From Panagrolaimus kolymaensis (lineage: Eukaryota; Nematoda; Chromadorea; Rhabditida; Panagrolaimidae): a DNA stretch of 64,000 nucleotides. The notes under the pieces were generated by a model. It did not search any database. It had not been told where the DNA came from and saw only the letters and a list, made by a program, of their open reading frames with translations. The translations under genes and the position numbers were made by a program. Below, piece by piece: positions 48,556 through 59,409 of the stretch; positions within the stretch are counted from its first letter, which is position 1; every line of letters begins with the position of its first letter. The stretch is taken from positions 5,394,001 through 5,458,000 of the forward strand of contig JAJQJQ010000007.1 in the NCBI GenBank assembly GCA_028622995.1. The letters run 5' to 3'.

Positions 48556-49274
48556 TAATTACGCTTACGAATTTCCTTTTTGGGTAATACAAAAGCGTGA
48601 TTCATAAAATTTCCAATAGACCAGAAGTAAAGATAGCCTTCGACCCGATTGCAAATATACCTTTTTTATTTATTTGTTTTTGCTTACCGCATAAAATACA
48701 CAGCTTCCATTGTTTTGTGATAAAAAAAAAACATAAGCTCTTTTGCTAGTCTTTAACAAAATTTGGTTTGGAATTTTAGGTCTCCTAATCGCTTCCAAGG
48801 ATTCCAAAATATTATAAGGCATATCCAAATCAAGCTCCATTCACCACCCTTAATCTTTTCATGTAATGCAGTAAAAAAAGAGCCAAAGCCTGCCTATTCA
48901 TTAAAAAAATTCCAAAAAAATTCCAAAGAAATCGCTTTCATGAAATTTTTCATAACAAAAAATGATTTCACTATTGTATAATTACGTTTACGCTTTATTT
49001 TCTTCCCTAATTATGCCTTTTTTTAATGTTACACATTCGTAACGCGTTATTTTTTTTTATTACACGAAGCTTTGATCAGTTACAAAATTGTTAGCACAGA
49101 AAAAAAAAGGATTTGCACGTTGCTAAAAAAATGGAAAAGCTTGAATCAAATTTTTTTTGGCGCTAATCCATTTTATTCCTTTTCTTTCTCTCTCCTTTCT
49201 TTCGTGTTTTCAAACTATTTGAAAAAAAAAGAATTTTATTTGTGTTTATTTTATTTTAATACTTAAATTTTTAG
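48556..49274. other. Intergenic spacer before cps-6
   Basis: About 720 bp without a supported gene. Two similar stretches, TAATTACGCTTACG near 48557 and TAATTACGTTTACG near 48978, may be remnants of a duplication. ATTTTTAG directly precedes the cps-6 ATG, a likely trans-splice acceptor. Confidence 0.4.
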
Positions 49275-50739
49275 ATGAACAAGTTCACAAATATTGCGGT
49301 AACTGCGGCAATTGCAACTGGATCTTTTCTTATTGGACAAAATTATTCTGATCTCAATTCTTATGCATCGTCTATCTTTCCATTACGTGAATCTCATGCT
49401 GCAACCGCTATTGTTCCTATTGATCGACAAACAACAACGTTAGATATTCCGCCTGCTAAACTAGCAGTTGAACCATGGACTCAACCATCAAGAGCAGCTG
49501 AAATTATGAAATTCGGTTGGCCTGGATTTGATAACCTTCGAACTGTAAGCATTCCTCTATGAATTTATTTATTTAATTACATTTTTTCAAATTTTAGTAT
49601 GAAGATTTTGTTCTTTCTTATGATCGTCGAACTCGTACTGCTCATTGGGTTGTTGAGCATTTAACTCCAGATCGAATGACCTATGATCCATCTGTTGATC
49701 GTTCAAAATGTTCTTTTATGCCTGATATGAGTATTCATGAATATTTTAGATCAACAAATGAAGATTATTTTGTGAGTTTTTTTTTTGCTGAATCTTCAAC
49801 TAAATAAATTTGATTATAGAGAAGCGGATATGATCGTGGCCATCTTGCTCCAGCTGGAAATCATCGCAAGACTCAAAATTCAATCAATCAAACATTTTAT
49901 CTAACAAATATGTCACCTCAAGTTGGAAAAGGTTTTAACCGGGATAAGTGGAATGATGTGGAGATTCATGTGAGGTACAATATCTTGTTTTTTTAAGAGT
50001 GCTACCCAACTCGTGAACTCCCAACTCGTGACAAAAAAAAGTGCCCAACTCGTGATAAAAAAGTGCCCAACTCGTGACAAAAAACCCAACTCGTGATGCC
50101 AACTCGTGAATTATCCCAACTCGAGGTGGCCTTTTTTTTCACGAGTTGGCCTTTTTGTCACGAGTTGGGCACTTTTTTATCACGAGTTGGGCACTTTTTT
50201 GTGTCACGAGTTGGATTCACGAGTTGGGATAATTCACGAGTTGGCATCACGAGTTGGGTTTTTTGTCACGAGTTGGGCACTTTTTTATCACGAGTTGGGC
50301 ACTTTTTTTTGTCACGAGTTGGGAGTTCACGAGTTGAGTTTCTCCCTTTTTTAAATGCTTGTATCAACACATATTTTTTAGAAGAATGGCACGCAAAAAT
50401 CTTAATGTTTATATATGCACTGGTCCACTTTATCTTCCTCAAAAAGAAATGGATGGAAATATGTATGTGAAATACAAGGTTATTGGAACTCGAGGTGTTG
50501 CTGTACCAACTCATTTCTTCAAGGTTGCATTGGTTGAATACGAAAAAGACAAATTCATGCTTGAAGCATATCTTCTTCCAAATGCTGTGATTCCTGATGA
50601 AACGCCTATTTCTGATTTCCTTGTTCCTTTGGATGCAATTGAAAGAGCAGCTGGGTTCTTGATTTTTGAAAAAATCCCAAAATCTCAAATCAAAATGATA
50701 AATGGACAAAAGCAAGGCGGTGTTGGAGTATTGTGGTAA
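49275..50739 (+). CDS. cps-6: Mitochondrial endonuclease G
   Basis: Exons 49275-49544, 49598-49771, 49820-49974, 50382-50739 encode 318 residues, normal for EndoG. The N-terminus is a mitochondrial leader with one hydrophobic stretch (VTAAIATGSFLIGQNY). The DNA/RNA non-specific nuclease domain contains the catalytic motif YDRGHLAPAGNHR with the active-site histidine, then NMSPQVGKGFNRDKWN with the metal-binding asparagine. EndoG is an intermembrane-space nuclease; C. elegans CPS-6 acts in apoptotic DNA breakdown and paternal mitochondrial elimination. The ATG follows immediately after TTTTTAG. Intron 3 (49975-50381) is 407 bp instead of about 50 because it hosts the foldback element described separately. 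Confidence 0.95.
49997..50346. mobile_element. Foldback MITE 4 in the cps-6 intron (CAACTCGTGA repeats)
   Basis: 350-bp insertion inside intron 3 of cps-6. It contains a perfect inverted repeat of 117 bp (50007-50123 against 50220-50336) around a 96-bp centre. In total there are 18 copies of CAACTCG or its complement, mostly CCCAACTCGTGA spaced by A/T-rich linkers. Candidate 8-bp target duplication TTTTTTAA (49989-49996, 50347-50354). Removing element plus one copy leaves a 49-bp intron, the normal size here, which supports the borders. The outermost 10 bp are poorly matched inverted repeats, so the hAT assignment is less certain than for the other three. Confidence 0.75.
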
Positions 50740-50832
50740 ATCCTTATTTTTGTTTTGTTTTAAAATTGTGATAGGTTTTTTTTGTTAGAATAAAGTTAAA
50801 ATGATTTTATTTTTGCATTTTACATTGAAAGT

Positions 50833-52252
50833 TTAAAAGTGGCGACGACGTAAAGCGGCAGCATGGCGGTATTTACTGTAACCACTTTCAGTTCCTGCAG
50901 CACCACTTGCTGGTGCTACAGGTGCAGCAGCTTCAGAAGCCGCTGGTGCAATTGGCGCAGTAGCTTCAGAATATCCGGCATCAGCTTTTGGTTGTTCAGG
51001 AGCAACTGGAGCTACTTCAGATGGGCCAACATTAGCGCCAGCATCAGTGGGAGTATTTTCAGCTGCTGCAACAGGGGCGGGTTCAACTGGTGCTGGTTCA
51101 TTGGTTTGTGGTGTAGCGGCGGCGGCATTGTTAACACTTGGAGTTTCAGCAGCAGCTCCTCCACTTCGTGGTGGACAAGGACAATATTCAGCATCATCTC
51201 CTGGGTGGCCAGGTTTTCCTCGAAGGCCGGGTACACCATCTTTGCCAGGTCCACCATCCTTACCAGCTGGGCCAGGTTCACCAACTGGACCAGGTGCGAC
51301 ATCATCTCCTCGTTCTCCAGGTTGGCCTTCATCTCCTTCCATACCAGGCATACCTGTTTCACCTTTAGGTCCAGGAGCTCCCTATAAATGTTGATTTATT
51401 TAATTTCTAATGATTTTTTGGACTCACTTTAGCAAAACCAATTCCATCTTCACCAGGTGGACCTTGTTCACCTGTAGCACCCAAATCTCCTGGATAACCA
51501 AGATCGCCTTCAGGTCCTTCTTCGCCAATTTCTCCATCTCTTCCAGCTTTACCTTCTTCACCTTTTTCTCCTTTAGGTCCACGTTGACCACGTTTTCCTT
51601 TATATCCAGGTCTAAAATTGAATACTCAATAATTAATTTAAATTTTTTTTAAATGATTACAATCCAGCAGGCCCGGCTGGACATGGTTGACAGTGTGGAG
51701 GAGGTTCATATGGAGTATCATCTGAACTAACACCCTTTCCAGGAATGCCAGGAATTCCATCATCACCGTTTTCACCGGGTCCTCCATCTGGACCTTTTGG
51801 ACCAGGAGGTCCAGCAGGACATTTACTTTTTGGACCTTCATTTGACGCAGCAGCATCAGCAGGGGCTTGTTGGGTAGCTCCATTTCCAACTCCGCTATCG
51901 TCTAAAATAATATGTTTTATATTAAATACTCCAATATATATGTTTTACATTGACGTCGTTGACGAATGGTGGAAACACCAGCTTTTTGAATTTCATCTCC
52001 CTGTTGCATTAAATCCTTCCACATGGTATTCGACATTTCAAGATATTCTTGACGTTCCAAAGCAAGTTCTGCTTCCATATTAGCAACTTCTTGAAGCATG
52101 GTTGGAACTCCAACAATCAAAGCAATAAATGCGATGCTGGCAATTGTTGCCGCACTTGTAATCGAAGAGCGCATAACCCAACCCACCATTTTGAACAAAT
52201 TTGAGAAATTGCTCAATAAAAAATTTAGAAGAGTCAAATCTCTTTTATCCAT
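50833..52252 (-). CDS. Cuticle collagen
   Basis: Exons 52252-51949, 51901-51661, 51611-51428, 51381-50833 encode 425 residues. Layout is that of nematode cuticle collagens: a hydrophobic signal-anchor ([20 protein letters not shown]) and a conserved N-terminal helix ([19 protein letters not shown]). A furin-type site RQRR follows, then a first Gly-X-Y block flanked by CPAG and [10 protein letters not shown]. The main Gly-X-Y domain runs over three exons, and the non-collagen tail begins YCPCPPR. The tail is unusually long (about 110 residues) and Ala/Pro/Glu-rich, ending AALRRRHF. Cuticle collagens are secreted by the hypodermis and cross-linked through the cysteines. ATG 52252 is used; Met at 52189 would drop 21 residues without touching the anchor. 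A Gly-X-Y-rich antisense frame is a shadow. Confidence 0.92.
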
Positions 52253-53221
52253 TTTTTTGAAAGCCTCAAAAAGCTAAAAAGGTCCACCCCTTTTTTATTC
52301 AATATAATTTCATATTTTCTTACTCATTTCATCGGAGCTTCTTTTTTTTAATGACCGGTTAAATGAGAGCATCATCTCATATTGTTTTAAAACTGTGGTC
52401 CAATAATTTTGCAATAAAACGTGTATTTTTGATTTATGAATATCAAATTTATCTACGTAACAAATTTATAATAATTTTTGATAAGTTTTCTTTTAAATGA
52501 AGTCCATTTCAAATCCAAATTGAAAACATAAATGAAGTACGATAGTCATCAATTGACAATTTGTTTTGATTCCTTAAATTTTACTTGAATTGCAAAAGTC
52601 GTAAATGGCGCAACACCCTAACTTATTAGAGAGGAAAATACAGATTGATAATTAATTCATAAATTTGCTATTCAAATAATTTCGTATTCGTTGCTTCAAC
52701 AAAAAATAATGAAACTTGTAGCATTATTAAAATTTATCTAAGTAAATTTTCTGATGCATTTGTTTTATAAAAATCAAAACACTGCTCTATTTTTTATTAC
52801 CACATAAACATTAATTATAAATACGGTAGTTTTCAATTGACGTGGATTAAGCTTCCATTTAAAAAAGATTTTGAAACTCAGAAAGTCTTCATCACTTTAA
52901 CTGCTGTTGCTGTTGGTGCTATTAATCCGAAAATCCCGTTTTTTGTTTTGATAAGATCAACACTTTTTTCTTCTTCATGCCATCGCTTCCTGTTATTTTA
53001 AATAAGACTCAGCGCAGCTCATTTTTTTTATTTGATGTTATCTTTGTCACATTCTTTTGAGACACTTTTTTAATAATTTTTTAAAAATCTTTTTTTATTG
53101 AAAAACCAAAATGGGAAAATAAAAAGTGATAAAATACATTTATGAACAAGACAATAAAAAACAGTTTTTATGACAAACTAATATTTATTTAAAGGAAAAT
53201 TTGAAAGTGATGTAAAAGTTT
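52253..53221. other. Collagen upstream region
   Basis: Nearly 1 kb between the collagen start and the 3' end of the charged membrane protein, both minus strand. A/T-rich, with no supported gene; it should hold the collagen promoter and the 3' UTR of the upstream gene. Confidence 0.4.
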
Positions 53222-55519
53222 TTAAGAATAATTAGGATATTGTGAAGCGATAACAATTTTAGATTTTTCGTTGAAAAATCCAGAATCTTCGTTGTAATAA
53301 TAGCCCTGGAAAGGACGTTGAGGTTTCATACACTGCATAACCGCATTGATGCAAAGTACGAATGCAAGTAGCATCGAAATTGTTGTTATCACCCAAAATG
53401 CTGACCAAACTTGCCTAATTTCATATCCATTTTGAGTATTTGAATTTATTTCTGCATCATCGATGGATGATGGCAATTGAAAATCAGGAATAGCAAGGAA
53501 TGAAATGGGTGAAAATAATTCAGAATTTTGCCAATCTTTTCTTTGACGAGAATGAGTATGATTTCTTAAGTAATCAATAATTTTTGCATTTGGTGGAGGA
53601 AGTTTATTTTGATTTTTAGAATGATTAATTAAATCTCGAAGTTTATCAAATATATCTTCTAAAGCTTCTCGTCGAAGGTAATCAACAAATTCTTGATATT
53701 TTTCTTTCATTTTTTGTCGCTCTTGGAATCGTTGATAAATGGCATTTTTCCATGATTCAACTGCTGCTTTGGCTGCTTCTTTCTTCTTTTCAATATCTTT
53801 ATCCATAGCTTTTTGAGCTTTTTGATATGCATTTTTAGCTGTTTCAATTTTATCTTCAGTTTTTTCTTCACTGGAGTCATGCTTTTTTGCTTTCCAATCA
53901 TCTGTTGCAGCTTCACGAGCTTCTTCTCGGTCTTCTTGACGTTCATGCCATCGATCCCATTCAGATTCTCTTCGCTTTGAGGTTTCATCTTTCATGTCAA
54001 TCACCTTTTCATCCTTTTTCTTTGCATCTTTATTATTTTCATCTTCAATAATTTTATCCCATTCCTTTTTAACCTCAGCTTTTTGTTCGTTTGTTTCTTT
54101 AGCGGTTTCATTTAATTTATTTCGAATATCATCAGATGCATCACCAATTTTATTGGCGACATCCTCTTTAGTTTCATTAACCTTTTTACCCACGTCATTT
54201 ACCGTGTCATTCCATTTTTTAGCAACATCAGCTTTGGTATTATTCCATTTTTCTTCCACATCATTTTTAACATTTTTTGCATCTTCTTTAAATTTATCCA
54301 AGGTTTCATTACGTTTCTTTTGACGATCCTTTAAAGAATCAAGAACATCTTTGGATTTATCTGTGAGATTATCACTTGCTTTTTGCCGTTCCTTTTCTAG
54401 CTCTTTTTTAGCTTCATCAACTTTTTTCTTTGCATCTGTTGCATTTTTGTTGGAAGTTTCAGAATCATTGAGACCAGGATTAGATTCTTTGAGTTTATCT
54501 CTAACATCATCGATAGTGTTATTAATCTTTTTAGCAATGCTGGGATTTGTGGAAGTATAAATACCACCAACTGTAGGAACGATAATAGTGGCATTATGGC
54601 GTGGATTGGACATATTTCGTTGTCTATTTAGAGCTTCTTCTTGCTCATGAAATATAGCTTTTGCTGCGTCCTTTTCTTCAGGAGAAAGTTTATCAAGGTC
54701 GTGTGAGCCTTTATAAGGGTCTTCGTCGTTGTTTCTATGAGATTTACGATATTCTTCCTCCGAATCTCCACCATGTCGATGCCAATCTTCATGATGATGG
54801 TCATCTTTCTTTTCTTCACGATGATCGTCTTTTTCTTCTTTATGTTTATGCATTGGTGGCATGTTTTTTTGCTTCCATCGCATTTTATCTTCGTCATCAC
54901 CCATAGCTTCCTTCCAATCTTTAACATTATCCAACATATGATCAATGGTTTCAACACCTTCATCATCTTGTGAGTTATCCATTTGCCTCCTTTTAGCTTT
55001 CAAAGTTTCTTCCGTTTCCTTTAATGATTGAGCCAATAATAAATTTCCAAATAGCCTTATTCCACTTTCATGTTGTTGATTCTTTGCTTCATCCCTTTCA
55101 CGAATATTTCGAACTTTTTCGGCATATTCATTTTCATTTTTTTCTCTAATTTTTTCCCATTGATCTCTTCTTCGCATTGTCCAATCTTTTAATCTTTGTT
55201 TAGTTTCATTTAACTCATTTTTGAATCTTTGCCATTGATCTTCTCGAGCTTCATCAGAAACTACATCCCATTTTTCTTTACTTTCATTGCCATGTCTCAT
55301 ACGTTTTGCATGTTTATCAATGGCTGCTAATTCACCAAGCCAAAATGCAACTGCTTCGGGATACCATTTATCAAAAATTGGATGTGGACCTCTCACAGTT
55401 CGAGTGGAATTGGTAAAATCAAGGACTTCAAAATTTTCACCATACGAAGTAAATTTGATCCATTCTGAAAATTTTAAATTTTTACTAACAGATTTTGATT
55501 TGCTAAAAAATATTTTCAC
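53222..55519 (-). CDS. Highly charged LEA-like protein with C-terminal membrane anchor
   Basis: One exon of 765 codons. After an N-terminal segment with an aromatic cluster (DKWYPEAVAFWLGELAAIDK), about 550 residues are K/E/D/N-rich and predicted helical. The central part (roughly residues 330-500) is an irregular 11-residue-type repeat, for example NETKEDVANKIGDASDDI and DRQKKRNETLDKFKEDAKN, resembling group-3 LEA or apolipoprotein-like amphipathic helices. Many N-x-S/T sites fit an extracellular or lumenal position. A membrane segment (AFWVITTISMLLAFVLCINAV) lies about 60 residues from the end, followed by a tyrosine-rich short tail. The start is doubtful: TTTAAAATTTTCAG ending at about 55467 looks like an intron acceptor, so an upstream exon with a signal peptide is likely. 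No named family is recognised. Confidence 0.75.
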   Translation of the reverse strand: MKIFFSKSKSVSKNLKFSEWIKFTSYGENFEVLDFTNSTRTVRGPHPIFDKWYPEAVAFWLGELAAIDKHAKRMRHGNESKEKWDVVSDEAREDQWQRFKNELNETKQRLKDWTMRRRDQWEKIREKNENEYAEKVRNIRERDEAKNQQHESGIRLFGNLLLAQSLKETEETLKAKRRQMDNSQDDEGVETIDHMLDNVKDWKEAMGDDEDKMRWKQKNMPPMHKHKEEKDDHREEKKDDHHHEDWHRHGGDSEEEYRKSHRNNDEDPYKGSHDLDKLSPEEKDAAKAIFHEQEEALNRQRNMSNPRHNATIIVPTVGGIYTSTNPSIAKKINNTIDDVRDKLKESNPGLNDSETSNKNATDAKKKVDEAKKELEKERQKASDNLTDKSKDVLDSLKDRQKKRNETLDKFKEDAKNVKNDVEEKWNNTKADVAKKWNDTVNDVGKKVNETKEDVANKIGDASDDIRNKLNETAKETNEQKAEVKKEWDKIIEDENNKDAKKKDEKVIDMKDETSKRRESEWDRWHERQEDREEAREAATDDWKAKKHDSSEEKTEDKIETAKNAYQKAQKAMDKDIEKKKEAAKAAVESWKNAIYQRFQERQKMKEKYQEFVDYLRREALEDIFDKLRDLINHSKNQNKLPPPNAKIIDYLRNHTHSRQRKDWQNSELFSPISFLAIPDFQLPSSIDDAEINSNTQNGYEIRQVWSAFWVITTISMLLAFVLCINAVMQCMKPQRPFQGYYYNEDSGFFNEKSKIVIASQYPNYS

Positions 55520-55736
55520 AAATGATTATTATTATTTTAGCCACCGATAAATTTATTACCGAAACAAGCAACTATTTATGAGCTTACAAACAACTAATTA
55601 AAGTAGATCTTTGAATTCTTTTTCTATCTATAAGCTTTATTTTTAATCCAAAAAAAGTATTTTATGGCCTTTATTTTTTGAAAGACTTGATTCATTGTAT
55701 CATTGCCTATAGCAATGTAAGGATGTCAATATTACA
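55520..55736. other. Spacer upstream of tRNA-Asp copy 2
   Basis: Short A/T-rich stretch that may contain the true first exon(s) of the charged membrane protein on the minus strand. It includes the GCCTATAGCAA element. Confidence 0.35.
55704..55714 (+). promoter_or_regulatory. Conserved element upstream of tRNA-Asp copy 2
   Basis: GCCTATAGCAA at -33 relative to the tRNA start, identical in sequence and distance to the element at 21804-21814. Here it sits in a short imperfect palindrome, ATTGCCTATAGCAAT. Confidence 0.5.
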
Positions 55737-55808
55737 TCCTCGGTAGTATAGTGGTAAGTATCCGCGCCTGTCACGTGCGAGACCCGGGTTCAATTCCCGG
55801 CCGGGGAG
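55737..55808 (+). tRNA. tRNA-Asp (GTC)
   Basis: Second copy, base-for-base identical to 21837-21908 over all 72 nt, with anticodon GTC in CTGTCAC. Identity runs from 3 bases upstream (ACA) through the 3' flank GAATCATTTTTTCATTTTTT, which supplies the Pol III terminator. It lies between the charged membrane protein and the carboxylesterase, on the opposite strand to both. Confidence 0.96.
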
Positions 55809-55991
55809 AATCATTTTTTCATTTTTTAATATTTAAAAGCTAATAGTTATTTATTGCAACTCTATTTTTTCCTTCTTCATACTTTGGTTCTTTTAGAATA
55901 AAAGCTTCCTTTTTCTTCAGAAAAATATTTTAAAAAAATAAGGGAAAGGAAAGCTTTTTAATTCCTAATTTTGTATTTTTTAAAATTGAAA

Positions 55992-57678
55992 TTAAAATTC
56001 ACCTTCATCGGGAAAGCCTTTAGTAACAAAATTATGAAGTACAGTGGGCATATATTTGAGCATACGCTTTTCTTTCCATGTGGCATTTTTGGGATCAATA
56101 GGATGCAATCCAACTAGAAATGAAACATCCCCAGTATGATAAAGATGATTTTCAAGCTCCCATGAATACAACCAAACAGGATTCTTTTTTCGCATAATTT
56201 GCATGGAAATTCTAAAAATTTCCGCTCTAACCATATCAGGAACAACTGGAATGTTTCCATTTTCTGAAAGACAAAAGTTTTTCAAATTATTATTCAAAGC
56301 AAAGTTTTACCATCCATAACATCAGCATATTTATCAATGCAAGCTTGAACGGTTGCATCTTCATGATAATCGAATATTTTAACATATTTATCACAATAAT
56401 ATGCAACATCATCAGGTTCAGATTTAAATTCTTCTGTTGTTGTTCCAATTACAGTTGGGACAGCCTGAAAAAGAAGATGGCATTAAGAAAAAAATGTTAT
56501 GGATTCCTGCAACAACGACTTACTTTATATTGGCTTAAAAGTTGAGTAAAAGTTTTATCATTGAATAAATAATTATCTGGCTCAACTCCATTAAAAAGCA
56601 TATCTTGATCTTCAATATCCCGTTGGATTCCAATTAATTGCTTCCAATCTAATTTTCTTAAACATTCAACTTGCTTTGGGGCAGGCAAAGTAGTGTTGGT
56701 GTTATTTGAAGCATATAAACACTAAAAACAAGTTTTAAATAACCCCAAACACTTGAATTACGAAACTTACTCCTGCTCGTTCCAAAACAGCAACAGTTTG
56801 AGGAACCATTTTATTTTCCATCATTACACAATTTGGTGAACTTATAAATGCTTGAGACCATAGTAATGGAACATTGGGAGCAGCAGAAAGGAATGAAACG
56901 GCGCTACCGCCAGCACTATTCCCAAAGATAGTTACCTTTTTTGGATTTCCACCAAACGCATGAATCTCATTTTGTACCCAATGAAGAGAAGCTACTAAGT
57001 CGTGTATCGCAATATTCCGTGGGACGGTATCATCCGAACCAAGATCGAGGAAGCCGAATACGCCTAGTCTGTATGCTGGTATCACAACAATCATTCCTTT
57101 AGAAGCATAATTTTGAATGATAAAATCGTCATTAAACATTACAGCCGAATCATAATAAAAATTTCCACCATGAACGATATAAAGAACAGGGCATTTTTTA
57201 GTCTAAAAAAAGGTATATTATAAATGAAATTCAAAAGCAACTGAAATAAATCTAACCATGCAAATTTGATCAGCAAAAATATTTAGATATAAACAATCTT
57301 CATGTGTCACTTTTTGAGGAGAAGTTGTCGCTGTAGTATTACTTGGGCATGCAGCTTTATAAAATGTTGCATTCCAAATTCCTTTCCATGGTTTCACTGG
57401 TTTAGGCAAAGCAAATCGAAGCTTTCCAACTGGTGGCTCGGCATATGGAATACCCTATAAAAGTTTTGGAACTAAAAATTTCTTTAAGCTAATTATTTAA
57501 TTTTAATTACCTTAAAAACATTGACAGCATTGGTTCGATTTGGATTAGGTTCAATAACATAACCTTTTATTTTTCCTGTTGAAACTTCAGCTGAAGCATA
57601 TTTATGTTTTAATCCATTTGAAGATATTATAAAAAAGGATAAAATTATCCCAGATATTAATAGCAATATTAATTTCAT
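55992..57678 (-). CDS. Secreted carboxylesterase/cholinesterase-like hydrolase
   Basis: Exons 57678-57511, 57454-57257, 57202-56771, 56721-56524, 56464-56311, 56263-55992 encode 473 residues. A signal peptide (LILLLISGIILSFFIISSNG) is followed by the type-B carboxylesterase fold: GIPYAEPPVGKLRF, the EDCLYLNIF signature, and the oxyanion-hole motif HGGNF. The nucleophile elbow is GNSAGGSAVSF with the catalytic serine, and YHTGDVSFLVG is at the position of the catalytic histidine. An acidic residue in VIGTTTEEF can complete the triad. The family hydrolyses carboxylic esters; no acetylcholinesterase-specific tail is present. It is somewhat shorter than the usual 530-560 residues, mainly C-terminally, but keeps all catalytic motifs. 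Four or more N-glycosylation sites fit secretion. Confidence 0.9.
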
Positions 57679-58357
57679 TATTTTTTTAAATATAAAACAA
57701 CAACAAGGTAGCTAATTTGAAGCAAGAAGAAAAGAGAAAAAAATATCAAAAAAGAAAAACAAGGCGGAAGCAAAAATATTTTTTATCTAGCTTTAATAGT
57801 TGTGATGGTAGAAAAATATAAACACTTTTTTTTCACTGCTTGCTTCGATCAGTCGGCTGATAATTTTTGCCTCTCTTTTTTCTTGCTGCTGATGATGCTA
57901 AAAAATTGAGGCCAACCGTATTGAAGTAATGAAAACTCTAAACTACGGCCAAATATTAACCGAAAACTTTTCAATATTGGGGCAATGGAAGCCTTATCAG
58001 TTGAGGTTCTCTGTTGACTGCCATCAAAATAATATGAGTGACAGAGTGTTTTTCATTTGTTTCTTCTTCTTTCTCATTCCTGTCCGTTCGTTTCATCATT
58101 TTCGTCTGTTGTTGTTCTAAAAATCACAAAAATCATAGATTAAATTTTATATTTTTATTTTTAATAGCTTTGATGAAGAAGTTTCAAAAACATTTTTTCT
58201 TCTTAAATTTGGTCAGATGAACATGAGTGAGTAAAAACACGACATTAACGCAGCTACCGATGAACATATAAGCAAAAAAAATTCTGGTGGGTAAAAAACA
58301 AAGAATAAAAACAACTTTATTTTTTGTGATATATCATGCGTTTATAAATTAAATAAA
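57679..58357. other. 5' flank of the carboxylesterase
   Basis: Mainly A/T-rich. 57840-58120 has a pocket with GCTTGCTTCG and CTGCTGATGATG-like runs. Plus-strand frames at 57929-58220 are phenylalanine-rich and overlapping, hence unconvincing. No gene is supported. Confidence 0.4.
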
Positions 58358-58358
58358 G

Positions 58359-58495
58359 GCTTCCACATCGTCACTATAGGATCCGTTTTGAAAAATATGA
58401 TTGAAAATGTGTGTAAAAACACCTAAAAAATGATAAAAATAAAACACTTTTCCTCTGCAATTTTTTTTCTTATTCAAAAAGTTTTAAATTAGATT
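58359..58495 (+). repeat. About 135-bp repeat unit, copy 1
   Basis: First of four direct copies. The unit runs from CTTCCACATCGTCACTATAG through AGGATCCGTTTTG, TGTAAAAACACCTAA and CACTTTTCCTCTGCAATTTT to ATTCAAAAAGTTTTAAAT. Similar to the copies at 59410, 59590 and 60292, and the most diverged at its start. Confidence 0.8.
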
Positions 58496-58721
58496 ACGAC
58501 ATTTAAATGTAAAATCCAACAACTTTCAAATGATTGTTTTTGGTTTTTTTGTAGTGAAAACATACATCATGATGTTAAAACATTATAAAGAATTTGTGCA
58601 ATTAATTCTTATGATAAACCAAAAATTTAAATAAGCCAAAAAAAATCAAAAATTTTGTGATGTGTTGAGAAAGGGCGGGCCGGGTCGGTTGAGATTTTGA
58701 GATGAAATGAGATGAGATGAG

Positions 58722-58790
58722 TCCAGGATTCGAACCCAGCGAAAATTCTACAACGTCTTGCAAAAATTCCACTGCGCCTGAAAACCAGAT
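58722..58790 (-). repeat. tRNA-like (SINE-type) Pol III module
   Basis: On the minus strand an A box AGGCGCAGTGG (58779-58769) is followed after 32 bases by a perfect B box GGTTCGAATCC (58736-58726) within a T-arm-like CTGGGTTCGAATCCTGG. The rest does not fold as a complete cloverleaf and no anticodon can be assigned, so a tRNA-derived SINE head or tRNA relic is more likely than a functional tRNA. Confidence 0.5.
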
Positions 58791-59230
58791 AATAGATAAC
58801 AACTTTTTTAGACTATATGAAAGTGAACTTTTTGTTGAATTTTGAATTAAATTTTCAATATTTTTGGGCAATTTTGAAAGAAAATAAAATAGCGGATTAC
58901 CTAAATCATTTATTATATATTTTTACTCATGTTTTTCAATCCATTTTCTTCCCAACTACCTAATTCAATGAAGTTATGAATATTTAAATTTAATGTTTTT
59001 CACATAAAGAAATCTTTTTTTAAGATTAATGCCTTGGTAAAAATCAAAAAAATCCAAAATTAATTTTTTTGTTTTAAAAATCTTGAATATTAATTATTTT
59101 ACTAAATATTCGAACTCCACTTTTTTTTTCAATCATTGAGCTCATCAACAAGATATTTGGGTTTTAAATAAATGAATAACATTATAAAATTTGCTGAATC
59201 ACGTTTTGAGTTACGGTGTTCAATAAAGCA

Positions 59231-59302
59231 TATGGATTTTTTTATCCAAATATTTATTATATGATTTTTAAAGATTATTCCCAACAGGGTTTTGAATCGC
59301 AT
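59231..59302 (+). repeat. Left arm of a 72-bp imperfect inverted repeat
   Basis: Runs from TATGGATTTTTTTATCCAAA to CCCAACAGGGTTTTGAATCG and CAT; the reverse complement of 59860-59788 matches with scattered differences. The two arms enclose two copies of the 135-bp repeat. They could be ends of a composite element. Confidence 0.6.
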
Positions 59303-59409
59303 ACCAATTATGACCTTCAACCAACATCCATAATTTATTAATGGACCTCCTCCTTCCTCTATGTACATGTACACGATCACTTCGAGGTGAACGTAACAAC
59401 TATAAATTC

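Noticed and set aside
50007..50336. CRISPR-like array (regular repeats with short spacers)
   Set aside because: Repeats occur in both orientations as a perfect inverted repeat, spacers are A/T linkers that are themselves repeated, and the locus is a eukaryotic intron.
50093..50470. Open frames crossing the cps-6 intron element, rich in HELGT repeats
   Set aside because: They are produced by the CACGAGTTGG word in the element and run over the splice acceptor of exon 4.
51047..51394. Plus-strand Pro/Gly-rich frame over the collagen
   Set aside because: It is the antisense of the collagen Gly-X-Y repeats.
54351..54973. Plus-strand hydrophobic frames
   Set aside because: Antisense of the K/E-rich membrane protein; complement of AAR codons gives Phe/Leu-rich frames.
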